This document shows positions 35,885 through 43,927 of a DNA stretch of 64,000 nt, one piece after another. Positions within the stretch are counted from its first letter, which is position 1. Each line of letters starts with the position of its first letter. The DNA comes from CANMUM01 sp965263365. GTDB lineage: Bacteria > Pseudomonadota > Alphaproteobacteria > Rhodobacterales > Rhodobacteraceae. Location: the NCBI GenBank assembly GCA_965263365.1, contig OZ253672.1, positions 1 to 64,000 of the forward strand, read 5' to 3'. The notes under the pieces are model-generated. The model was not told the origin of the DNA. It ran no database searches and saw only the letters and a program-made list of their open reading frames with translations. Both the position numbers and the translations under genes were made by a program.

Positions 35885-37786
35885 ATGAGACTTAAGGTAG
35901 GTTATGTTTCTCTCGGTTTTTTAAGGCCCAAGCTACGTAGGCGATTGCGTAGCTTGGGGTTTTCGATGTCCGCTTTTGGTGTGAATTCTCAAGCGATTAT
36001 GGCGTGGGGCTATCGCTCGGTTGCAAAGCGGAGTGAATGGTTAGCTTCCCTCACTAAAAAATCGATTTTACGCGTTGAAGATGCACCGCTGCGATCAGTC
36101 TTGCCGGGATGGAGAGAAGCGCCGGCTGGTCTCATAATTGATAGTCAGTCACTTTATTTTTGTGCCAACGAACCGAGTGATTTAGATGATATTCTTGGTG
36201 GTGAAGTGCCGAAAGAAAGCCAAGAATATGCAAAAGATTTGATGCAGTTACAAATCAAAATGGGCTTGTCAAAATATAATCTGTCGCCAAGGGGAGGCTG
36301 GAGCTATAAAGGCTATATTCTTGTTATTGATCAAACGCGAGATGATGCAAGTATTAGACTAGGTGGCGCTGACGCAGGTGATTTCGAAACTATGCTTAAT
36401 GATGCAAAAGCGGCATATCCCTCTCATAAAATTATTATTCGAACACATCCTGCGGGTTTAGGTTATTTTGATGATCGACATTGCGATGAGCGCACATTTT
36501 TATCGAGCGACCCTGCGAATCCTTGGGATATTTTGGAAAATGCGGAAGATGTGTATGTCGTGACCTCGCAAATGGGATTTGAGGCAATAATGGCAGGTCA
36601 TCGTCCTCATATTTATGGTTTGCCATTCTATTCGGGTTGGGGCTTGAGTCATGACAAACGCCCAATAAAGCGATATCGAAAAATAAAAATTGAAGAACTA
36701 TATTGGGCCTTTATGTGTCAATATCCGTCTTGGTTTGATGCCGCAGGAAATCCGGCGAGTTTAGAAGATGCAGTATACGCGATTTATGCGAAGGCGAAGC
36801 ATTATTGGCGTTTTGGTCAAGGGGTTAAGCTCAATCAGATGCGCGCATGGAAAAGGCCTCACCTAAAAAAGTATTTTCCAAATCAAAATAGTCAAGAGCA
36901 GGTCTTGAGTTGGGGGGCGCGTCAGTCGGAAGCCGACTGGATACTTGAAGATGGTTTCATGCGATCGGTCGGTTTGGGCGCTGAATTAGTGCCGCCCCTC
37001 TCGTTGATTGTTGATAAAAAAGGTATTTATTTTGATCCAAGATCGCCAAGCGATCTTGAAGAGTTAGTCTATAAGGCAAAGTCAATTGGTCCTTTAGAAC
37101 GTTCAAGAGTGGAACGTCTCCGAAGACATATTATTGAAAAAGACATTGATAAGTATAACTTGCAATCAGAATTAGATTTTCAACGTCCAAGCGAGAGGGA
37201 AGTCATTTTGATTGCGGGTCAGGTAAGTGATGATCGATCGGTTGAGCTTGGTGCGAATGGTGTCGTGAAAACAACAGAACAGCTCGTGAAAGCGGTACGA
37301 AAAGATAATCCAGAAGCTTTTTTAATTTACAAACCGCATCCAGACGTCGTCGCAGGTCTTCGTAAAGGCGACGTATTTTCTCATGAAGCGGATCTTGTGA
37401 TTAAAAATATACCGGTTAGTAAATTGTGGAATGCAATTGATCACGTAGCTAGTTTGACTTCGCTAACCGGATTTGAAGCTTTGTTGCGCGGTAAAAAGGT
37501 CAGTTGCTACGGGACACCCTTTTATGCCGACTGGGGATTGACACAAGACTATGCGCCTAGCACAAATCGACGCGGAAATGCGACAATTGAAGAGTTGGTT
37601 TTTGCTGCACTTATTAATTATCCAATTTATTTTGATCCCGTTGAAAGTGTGATATCAACCCCAGAAATTATTATAGAGCGATTAGCAAATAATGATGTCC
37701 GCCAGCCGATCTTGCTAAGAATGGCGACCAAACTTCAAATCTATTTTTATAAATTTTGCGAGAAAAGCGGTTTAAAAATGAATTGA
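35885..37786 (+). CDS. kpsC: Capsule polysaccharide biosynthesis protein KpsC-like
   Basis: A 633-residue protein with two homologous glycosyltransferase modules (about residues 1-320 and 321-633), as in KpsC, which extends the beta-linked poly-Kdo linker by alternating linkages. Paired signatures are RVEDAPLRSV with GLIIDSQSLYF in module one, and ILEDGFMRSVGLG with SLIVDKKGIYFD in module two. Donor-site segments follow in each (IIRTHPAG; IYKPHPD), as do the closing FYSGWGLS and FYADWGLT. It overlaps the convergent ribD by 15 bp. Confidence 0.9.
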   Translation: MRLKVGYVSLGFLRPKLRRRLRSLGFSMSAFGVNSQAIMAWGYRSVAKRSEWLASLTKKSILRVEDAPLRSVLPGWREAPAGLIIDSQSLYFCANEPSDLDDILGGEVPKESQEYAKDLMQLQIKMGLSKYNLSPRGGWSYKGYILVIDQTRDDASIRLGGADAGDFETMLNDAKAAYPSHKIIIRTHPAGLGYFDDRHCDERTFLSSDPANPWDILENAEDVYVVTSQMGFEAIMAGHRPHIYGLPFYSGWGLSHDKRPIKRYRKIKIEELYWAFMCQYPSWFDAAGNPASLEDAVYAIYAKAKHYWRFGQGVKLNQMRAWKRPHLKKYFPNQNSQEQVLSWGARQSEADWILEDGFMRSVGLGAELVPPLSLIVDKKGIYFDPRSPSDLEELVYKAKSIGPLERSRVERLRRHIIEKDIDKYNLQSELDFQRPSEREVILIAGQVSDDRSVELGANGVVKTTEQLVKAVRKDNPEAFLIYKPHPDVVAGLRKGDVFSHEADLVIKNIPVSKLWNAIDHVASLTSLTGFEALLRGKKVSCYGTPFYADWGLTQDYAPSTNRRGNATIEELVFAALINYPIYFDPVESVISTPEIIIERLANNDVRQPILLRMATKLQIYFYKFCEKSGLKMN

Positions 37787-38866
37787 ACTCAGGTTCACGG
37801 GGTTCTTATATTTAATAAGGACGTCATCTTGTAATTTCATCATAGAATCGAGCTGAAAACGGGATAGACTGTTCATCGAAGAAAGTGAAAGTTCAGCGCT
37901 TGCTCCAATTGCGTCGCTTCCCATAACGGTGTTTGCGCTGACATGAAGAATGCTATCAACTAAATTATTTTGAAGTGCACTGGCAACGACTTTGGCTCCG
38001 CCCTCCAAAAGGCAAGAATTGATACCGGACTTAGTAAGCGCACCGAGAGCGCTCGATAGGCAAAGATGGGGCCCGTGTTTTTTGATTGGGATACAAAATG
38101 CGTGATCTTGGAGTGGTGAAGATGCCTCGGTTTCGCTGCTATGAAAAATGATGGGTTTACGGCCTTGAAATATTTTTGATTTGATGGGAGTGCGTAATTG
38201 ACTATCTAGAATGACGGGAACTGGCGCGAATTTTTGAAGTTCAGAATTTCCTACCGTTAGGCTTGGATCATCTGCAAGTATTGTACCGACACCGACCATG
38301 ATTGCATCAAAATGGGCGCGTAAATCGCGGGTATAGGCTCTCGTCGCATCGCCAGAAATCCATTTGCTCTTGCCGTTAGATAACGCGATTTTGCCGTCTA
38401 TGCTGGTGGCGGACTTCCAAGTGAGCATCGCGCGATTATGTGTTTTTGAAAACAAAAATGGAAGCAATCCAGATGGCAAAGCTATCTTTGGTTTTATGAC
38501 TTCGATTCCTGCGTTTTGAAGCATAGCAAACCCTTTTCCGCTGACACGCGGATCTGGATCTTGCACTGGGCATATCACGCGTTTGATATTTGCATTAATC
38601 AGTGCCTGTGTGCAGGGCGCGGTCTGACCATGATGTGCGCATGGCTCTAGCGAAACATAAACAGAAGCGTCCTTTGCTTTATCACCCGCGATTTGAAGGG
38701 CCACAACTTCTGCGTGCGGTCTTCCACCGTCAGAGGTTGCGCTAGCTCCAACAACTCTATTGTTTTGTACAATTACACATCCTACAGCCGGATTGGGGCC
38801 GGTTCGTCCGAGTTGACGGTTGCCGATACGAATCGCGAGTTCAAGAAATCGTGGATCATAATTCAT
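37772..38866 (-). CDS. ribD: Bifunctional riboflavin deaminase/reductase RibD
   Basis: About 364 residues. The N-terminal deaminase has the zinc motif HAEVVAL and EPCAHHGQTAPC. The C-terminal reductase has MVGVGTILADDPSLT and LLEGG. It carries out two successive steps of riboflavin synthesis. The start at 38866 overlaps the end of nrdR by 11 bp, so they are coupled; a longer frame up to 39037 would run inside nrdR. The downstream partner ribE is displaced by 4.4 kb of capsule genes. Confidence 0.95.
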   Translation of the reverse strand: MNYDPRFLELAIRIGNRQLGRTGPNPAVGCVIVQNNRVVGASATSDGGRPHAEVVALQIAGDKAKDASVYVSLEPCAHHGQTAPCTQALINANIKRVICPVQDPDPRVSGKGFAMLQNAGIEVIKPKIALPSGLLPFLFSKTHNRAMLTWKSATSIDGKIALSNGKSKWISGDATRAYTRDLRAHFDAIMVGVGTILADDPSLTVGNSELQKFAPVPVILDSQLRTPIKSKIFQGRKPIIFHSSETEASSPLQDHAFCIPIKKHGPHLCLSSALGALTKSGINSCLLEGGAKVVASALQNNLVDSILHVSANTVMGSDAIGASAELSLSSMNSLSRFQLDSMMKLQDDVLIKYKNPVNLSSIHF

Positions 38867-39320
38867 CGGGTTTAGGGCGTAATTTATGTAAAAAATCCTC
38901 GAAGTCATTTGCGCCTTGAAAGTCTCGATAAACGCTTGCAAAGCGTATATAGGCAACGGGATCCAAAATCGCGAGTTCCGCCATAACGGTTTCACCGATA
39001 TTTTTGGAGGTAATTTCTTCTTGATTTGATCCTTCAATTCGACCGATGACCCGTTGAATCATTTGATCGACTTTTTCGTTGGGAATGGGGCGCTTACGAA
39101 GGGCAACGCGAACGGATCGCTCTAATTTTTCGCGATCAAAATCACTACGCTCTCCATTTCTTTTGACCACATAAAAGTCTCTTAGTTGGATGCGTTCATA
39201 GGTTGTGAATCGTTCTCCACACTTAGTGCAAGAACGCCGTCGACGTATCGCGGAATGATCTTCGGAAGGCCGACTATCTTTTACCGCGCTATCTTCATTT
39301 CCACAATAAGGACATTTCAT
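38856..39320 (-). CDS. nrdR: Transcriptional repressor NrdR
   Basis: A 154-residue NrdR, the nucleotide-sensing repressor of ribonucleotide reductase genes. It has the zinc ribbon MKCPYCG ... CTKCGERFTTYE and an ATP-cone domain (VVKRNGERSDFDREKL onward). The position before ribD is conserved in Alphaproteobacteria. It is divergent from the yhhQ-type gene across about 115 bp. Confidence 0.97.
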   Translation of the reverse strand: MKCPYCGNEDSAVKDSRPSEDHSAIRRRRSCTKCGERFTTYERIQLRDFYVVKRNGERSDFDREKLERSVRVALRKRPIPNEKVDQMIQRVIGRIEGSNQEEITSKNIGETVMAELAILDPVAYIRFASVYRDFQGANDFEDFLHKLRPKPDEL

Positions 39321-39437
39321 ACTTTATCCATAAACAAGGCTTTATTTTAACACAATGCCTAAGCCTTGTCTTTTTTAAACCTTGCTTTTTTTTATCATTG
39401 GCATTAGTAGGTCGCGACCCTTTAAGGAGCTGAAAAA

Positions 39438-40058
39438 ATGAGTCGCACGCAATTATTAGGCGCACTAGCGATGGCCGTTGTTATATTGGCGTCAAATTAT
39501 TTGGTGACAAAATATTTGGGTAATTATCTGACCTACGGGGCTTTTACATATCCATTTGCATTTTTGGTGACTGATTTGATGAACCGGCTTGAAGGCCCTC
39601 AAAGTGCGAGGCGCATTGTATTTGTTGGATTTATTATGGGTCTAATTTGTTCGTTTATTGGTTCACAAATTATTGTTGACGGGTATCCGCTTGTTACCTT
39701 GCGCGTGGCAATTGGTTCGGCGACGGCGTTTTTACTGGCTCAATTACTTGATGTCACTGTGTTTGACAAATTACGCGGCGGGGCTTGGTGGCGCGCACCT
39801 GTTTTCTCGAGTTTTGTTGGGTCAGCGGTTGATACGGCACTCTTCTTTTTCATTGCATTTTCGGCAACTCAATTTCTCGTGAATATCGAACCGCTTAATG
39901 ATGTGAGTTCGGCGAATGAGAATTCGACAATATTGGGCTTAGTGGGTTCGGCACCATTTTGGGTTTCCATGGCAATTGCCGATTATCTCGTGAAATTATT
40001 TATTGCGCTGATTGCGCTAATTCCCTATCGTCAGACTGTGAAGTTTGTAGAGAATTAG
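39438..40058 (+). CDS. Queuosine precursor transporter (YhhQ/VUT family)
   Basis: A 206-residue membrane protein with about six helices. NYLVTKYLGNYLTYGAFTYPFAFLVTDLMN is the strong VUT/YhhQ N-terminal pattern, and the later SSFVGSAVDTALFF also fits. Family members import preQ0/preQ1 for tRNA queuosine modification. AAGGAG precedes the ATG. No preQ1 riboswitch is evident upstream. It is followed at 4 bp by the rhomboid gene. Confidence 0.88.
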   Translation: MSRTQLLGALAMAVVILASNYLVTKYLGNYLTYGAFTYPFAFLVTDLMNRLEGPQSARRIVFVGFIMGLICSFIGSQIIVDGYPLVTLRVAIGSATAFLLAQLLDVTVFDKLRGGAWWRAPVFSSFVGSAVDTALFFFIAFSATQFLVNIEPLNDVSSANENSTILGLVGSAPFWVSMAIADYLVKLFIALIALIPYRQTVKFVEN

Positions 40059-40062
40059 TAGA

Positions 40063-40791
40063 TTGTTTCCCTTTAGAGATCATAATCCTTCGGCGCAAAT
40101 TCCATTTGTGAATTATGCTTTGATTGTGATCAATGTCATTGTCTTTTTGTTCACATTAAACCCAGAAATGCAATCGGCTATTTATTATGAGCATGCGCTT
40201 TGGCCAAATCGTATCTCAAACGGCTCAGATTTCAGTGGTTTTTTTTCATCAATGTTCTTGCATGCCGGTTGGATGCATTTGATTGGTAATATGCTATTTC
40301 TATATATTTTTGGCGATAATCTTGAAGACACTTTGGGCCATGTGGGCTATTTGATATTTTATGTGACCACAGGTGTTTTGGCGGCTCTATTACATGTTGT
40401 CTTAAATTTGGATAGTCAAATCCCACTTGTCGGCGCTTCGGGAGCAATTGCGGGTGTCATGGGTGGATACTGGCTTCTCTTTCCAAAAGCGCGTGTTGAT
40501 GTTCTTATTTTTGTTGTGATTATTGTTCGCGTTATAACGCTACCCGCTTTTGTGGTGCTTAGTCTTTGGCTTTTGCTACAAGTATTTTCAGGTTTTACAA
40601 CATCCACTGCGGGAGGAGGTGTTGCTTACTGGGCGCATTTTGGTGGATTTGTAGCGGGCGCCTTATTGATCATACCTGTTTGGAAATCCAAAGGTGCCCA
40701 ATTGTTTTGGCAGCGCACGAACTACCATCCCCCACATCCGGAAGCTAAAGACATTAAAATTGGTCGTGTGCCGACGATTAGACGCAAATAG
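40063..40791 (+). CDS. Rhomboid-family intramembrane serine protease
   Basis: A 242-residue protein with six predicted helices. The catalytic Ser is in GASGAIAG and the catalytic His in YWAHFGGF; the oxyanion-side HLIGNMLFLYIFGDNLE motif is present. It cleaves membrane proteins within their helices. The TTG start lies 5 bp after the transporter stop, suggesting a shared transcript. The C-terminal tail is short and basic. Confidence 0.92.
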   Translation: MFPFRDHNPSAQIPFVNYALIVINVIVFLFTLNPEMQSAIYYEHALWPNRISNGSDFSGFFSSMFLHAGWMHLIGNMLFLYIFGDNLEDTLGHVGYLIFYVTTGVLAALLHVVLNLDSQIPLVGASGAIAGVMGGYWLLFPKARVDVLIFVVIIVRVITLPAFVVLSLWLLLQVFSGFTTSTAGGGVAYWAHFGGFVAGALLIIPVWKSKGAQLFWQRTNYHPPHPEAKDIKIGRVPTIRRK

Positions 40792-40794
40792 TAT

Positions 40795-41118
40795 TTAACC
40801 CATCTCCATGATTTCGGAGACCTCGATTTCCCCCATTTTCCTCAAAATAAATGGGCAATCTTGAGAAATTCTAACAGCATCTTCCATATGATCAGCTTTT
40901 ATAAGGCTATAGCCCATCAGTCCTGTTCGTCGAGAGCCTTCGTTGAGGGTTCCATCTGAAAGTACCGTTTGAGTTGTCTTAAAGGGATTTTGCGGCTCTA
41001 AGGCTGCGTCACCAAGGCCTTGAAGCCATGCCATCCATTCTTCTCTATGTTTTTGACCTTCCTCAGGAGATGCGGATTGTTGCTCGTTTGAAATATAGGT
41101 GAGTACGAATTTAGGCAT
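40795..41118 (-). CDS. YCII-related (DGPF) domain protein
   Basis: A 107-residue protein of the YCII/DGPF dimeric alpha-beta barrel family: KFVLTYISNEQ, WLQGLGDAAL and the closing GYSLIKADHMEDAVRISQDCPF are recognisable. Function is not established; some members are found next to ECF sigma factors, but not here. AGGAGG lies upstream of the ATG. It is convergent with the rhomboid gene, with a 3-bp gap. Confidence 0.85.
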   Translation of the reverse strand: MPKFVLTYISNEQQSASPEEGQKHREEWMAWLQGLGDAALEPQNPFKTTQTVLSDGTLNEGSRRTGLMGYSLIKADHMEDAVRISQDCPFILRKMGEIEVSEIMEMG

Positions 41119-41261
41119 GTTTTCCTCCTAGTTTATTTATAAATTCTCTTGATTATACATGGTCAGACGATTAATTAAAGAACTTACCTAGAAAGCAAAT
41201 TTAGAAACCATTCTTAGCGTTCAAGATTTGTTTGCTAAATATTTTTATGTGAGAGTTTGAA

Positions 41262-41822
41262 ATGTTTATTCAGATCGAGACGACGCCGAATCCACAAACC
41301 CTTAAGTTTCTTCCTGAGCGCGAAGTATTGGAGAGCGGTGCAATGGAATTTGTATCTAGAGAGGCTGCTAAGGTTTCGCCACTTGCGAGCGCGTTGTTGG
41401 CAAACGACGGCGTTAATAGCGTATTTTTTGGAAAAGATTTCGTTTCAGTTACGAAGAATGAAACTTCAGAATGGGCACATTTGAAGCCGTTTATTTTGTC
41501 GAGTATTCTCGAGTTTTTTCAATCGGGACAACCTTTGGTTGTTGAGGGTGAAGTTGCTGGAAATGCGCACGCCGATCATGAAGGTCCAGATTCCGAAATA
41601 GTTGAACAGATTAAGCAATTGCTCGATACGCGGGTAAGACCTGCTGTTGCTCAAGATGGCGGTGATATCGTTTTTCATGGTTTTGAAAAAGGGATTGTAT
41701 ATTTGCATATGCGTGGAGCCTGTGCGGGCTGCCCGAGTGCGACGATGACCCTCAAAATGGGCATTGAGAACCTATTGAGACACTACATTCCCGAAATTGC
41801 GGAAGTGCGCGCTGTAGCTTAA
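41262..41822 (+). CDS. NfuA/Nfu-type iron-sulfur cluster scaffold
   Basis: A 186-residue protein. The N-terminal Nfu domain (MFIQIETTPNPQTLKFLP) is fused to a C-terminal NifU-like domain with the cluster-binding CAGCPSATMTLK. It carries a 4Fe-4S cluster to apo-targets. Its TAA overlaps the ATG of tsaB. Nfu - tsaB - rimI is a common alphaproteobacterial order. Confidence 0.94.
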   Translation: MFIQIETTPNPQTLKFLPEREVLESGAMEFVSREAAKVSPLASALLANDGVNSVFFGKDFVSVTKNETSEWAHLKPFILSSILEFFQSGQPLVVEGEVAGNAHADHEGPDSEIVEQIKQLLDTRVRPAVAQDGGDIVFHGFEKGIVYLHMRGACAGCPSATMTLKMGIENLLRHYIPEIAEVRAVA

Positions 41823-42412
41823 TGAGGCGCTTACTAATCAATGGGTTAGCGGAGCAGCCGGTTATTGCGCTTGCGGAGCACAATGAAATCATTGGTCTCT
41901 TGAGTTCATCTCTCCCTGATCGTGCTTGTGCGTTAGATGAAGCTTTTCGGTCGCTAGGCGTTACAGGTGACATTGGACAGATTGTCACGATTATTGGCCC
42001 TGGAAATTATACAGCAATAAGGGCGGGAATTGGGTTTGCGCGTGGTTTAGCGCTTGGCTTCGGTATCGACGCTGTTGGGTTAAATATGTTGGAATTGGAT
42101 GCAAATATTTTGGGTCTTCAAGAAGGCTTGATTGCGCGGGATGCACGGGGCGGGCAAGTGTATTTGGCAAAAATATCAAGTGGTCAAATTGTCGATGTGA
42201 CTTTATGTGGTCTTGAAGAGATTTCACGCGATAATTTATACTCTGCGGACGTTAAAGCGCCCTCAAAAATTTCGATAGATAAGGGTGAGGTTATGAACGC
42301 GATGCTTGAATTGGTATTGAGTGGTGCTGGCCAAACACCTGCACGCGCTTTTTATATTCGCGATCCAAAAGCCGCTCCCTCACGTATACCAACACCGAGG
42401 TTATTAGGTTGA
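41822..42412 (+). CDS. tsaB: tRNA threonylcarbamoyladenosine biosynthesis protein TsaB
   Basis: A 196-residue TsaB, the non-catalytic partner that joins TsaD and TsaE to make the t6A modification at position 37 of ANN-decoding tRNAs. GPGNYTAIRAGIGFARGLALG is the strongest signature, with RDARGGQVYLA after it. It overlaps both neighbours: TAATG with Nfu and TTGA with rimI. Confidence 0.92.
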   Translation: MRRLLINGLAEQPVIALAEHNEIIGLLSSSLPDRACALDEAFRSLGVTGDIGQIVTIIGPGNYTAIRAGIGFARGLALGFGIDAVGLNMLELDANILGLQEGLIARDARGGQVYLAKISSGQIVDVTLCGLEEISRDNLYSADVKAPSKISIDKGEVMNAMLELVLSGAGQTPARAFYIRDPKAAPSRIPTPRLLG

Positions 42413-42834
42413 ACGCAAAGCGCCTTGCGAAGATTTATGCGAAGTGCTTTCCTGATGACGCGCATGTTTGGTCGGCCGAAGCTATCGAACAATTTGCGCA
42501 AGGTGCGGGTTGCCGTGTTTTTGAAGCTCGTCACGGCGGCTTATTTTGGCGGAACACAGCGCTTGAAGGTGAAATTATTTCCGTTTTTGTTGAACCAATG
42601 ATGCGCGAACAAGGGATTGCTACGGGCCTAATTGAACGTGTATTTTCATTCGCGCGTGAGCAAGGTGTAGCAACTGTATTTTTGGAAGTGTCTGTCGAAA
42701 AAAAACATGCTCAAAATTTGTATGAGAAGTTCGGTTTTCGGTCGGTAGGTAAGCGCAAAGGTTACTATTTAAAACGTGACGGACGACGCGTTGATGCCTT
42801 AACGATGCGTATTGATCTCGCAACTCAGATTTAG
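42409..42834 (+). CDS. rimI: GNAT N-acetyltransferase, RimI-like
   Basis: A 141-residue GNAT enzyme. Motif A MREQGIATGLIERVF binds acetyl-CoA, and LEVSVEKKHAQNLYEKFGF with GYY is the motif B/C pattern of RimI, which acetylates the N-terminus of ribosomal protein S18. The position next to tsaB supports this assignment. The start is a TTG overlapping the tsaB stop. Other protein acetylation targets cannot be excluded. Confidence 0.88.
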   Translation: MNAKRLAKIYAKCFPDDAHVWSAEAIEQFAQGAGCRVFEARHGGLFWRNTALEGEIISVFVEPMMREQGIATGLIERVFSFAREQGVATVFLEVSVEKKHAQNLYEKFGFRSVGKRKGYYLKRDGRRVDALTMRIDLATQI

Positions 42835-42848
42835 TGATTAGAATTGAG

Positions 42849-42916
42849 TTGACCTCCTAATAATTCGCTCTAAGATAAGATTAGGAGAGAATCCGTATAA
42901 AATTAGGAGAGAATAT
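42849..42916 (+). promoter_or_regulatory. Promoter and repeated ATTAGGAG boxes of the nucleoside importer operon
   Basis: TTGACC (42849-42854) and TAAGAT (42871-42876) form a good sigma-70-like promoter with a 16-base spacer. The octamer ATTAGGAG occurs three times: inverted inside the spacer (42854-42861), direct near the expected start site (42880-42887), and direct as the ribosome-binding site (42902-42909). The two direct copies share the longer ATTAGGAGAGAAT and are 22 bases apart, about two helical turns. Confidence 0.65.
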
Positions 42917-43918
42917 ATGAAATTGAAATCTTTGCTTTTGGGTGCCGCCGCAGCCGGTCTTTTCACAAGTTCGGTGTTGGCAGAAGGCGCTGGTCCTGCC
43001 GTAATTTACGATATGGGCGGAAAGTTTGATAAGTCTTTCAATGAAGCCGCATATGCAGGTGCGGAAAACTACAAAGCCGCTACAGGCGGTGAATATGTTG
43101 ACTTTGAAATTTCAGACGAAGCTCAACGTGAGCAAGCTGTTCGTCGTTTTGCAGAAGATGGACATAATCCGATTATCGCTACAGGTTTCGCCTATTCGAC
43201 TATTTTAGATGTGGTATCTCAAGAGTTTCCGGATCTTACATTTGTGACGATTGATGGTTGGGTTGAGCAGCCAAATGTATTGAATGTTGTATTTAAGGAG
43301 CATGAAGGTTCGTACCTAGTTGGTGTTATGGCAGCGATACAATCTGAAACAGGCACACTCGGATTCGTGGGTGGCATGGATATTCCACTGATTCAGAAAT
43401 TCTCGTGCGGCTTTGTGCAAGGTGCCAAGTCAGTAAATCCAGACATTAATGTCATTCAAAATATGACAGGTACAACTGCGGCGGCTTGGAACGATCCAGC
43501 TAAGGGTGCTGAGTTGACAAAAGCTCAAATCGATCAAGGGGCGGACATTGTTTACCACGCAGCTGGTGGTACGGGTATTGGTGTTCTTCAGGCGGCTGCG
43601 GACGCCGGTATCTTGGGAATTGGTGTTGATAGTAACCAAAATCATTTGCATCCAGGCTCGGTACTTACTTCGATGATGAAGCGAGTTGATGTTGCCGTTG
43701 AGCAAGTGATGACAAATGCTTCAAAAGATATGCTTGAGCCTGGTATTTGGTCCTTAGGTCTGGCTGAAGACGGTGTAGGTTACGCGATGGATGAGAATAA
43801 CGCTGAACTTGTTAGCGAAGAAATGGTTGCAGCTGTCGAAGAGGCAAAAGCAAAAATTATTGCGGGCGAAATTGAAGTTCATGACTATATGTCCGATCAA
43901 TCCTGCCCTGTAATGTGA
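42917..43918 (+). CDS. BMP-family nucleoside ABC importer, substrate-binding protein
   Basis: A 333-residue periplasmic binding protein of the basic-membrane-protein (PnrA/BmpA) family, which binds purine and other nucleosides. It has a cleavable signal peptide (LLLGAAAAGLFTSSVLA), with no lipobox. GPAVIYDMGGKFDKSFNEAAYAG, the ATGFAYS segment and GSVLTSMMKRVDVAV are typical. It is the first gene of a five-gene operon with an ATPase, two permeases and purine nucleoside phosphorylase. Confidence 0.93.
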   Translation: MKLKSLLLGAAAAGLFTSSVLAEGAGPAVIYDMGGKFDKSFNEAAYAGAENYKAATGGEYVDFEISDEAQREQAVRRFAEDGHNPIIATGFAYSTILDVVSQEFPDLTFVTIDGWVEQPNVLNVVFKEHEGSYLVGVMAAIQSETGTLGFVGGMDIPLIQKFSCGFVQGAKSVNPDINVIQNMTGTTAAAWNDPAKGAELTKAQIDQGADIVYHAAGGTGIGVLQAAADAGILGIGVDSNQNHLHPGSVLTSMMKRVDVAVEQVMTNASKDMLEPGIWSLGLAEDGVGYAMDENNAELVSEEMVAAVEEAKAKIIAGEIEVHDYMSDQSCPVM

Positions 43919-43927
43919 TCGTCCATT

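Noticed and set aside
39340..39437. preQ1 riboswitch upstream of the queuosine precursor transporter
   Set aside because: The leader is short and T-rich; I could not find the conserved loop and tail elements of either preQ1 class.
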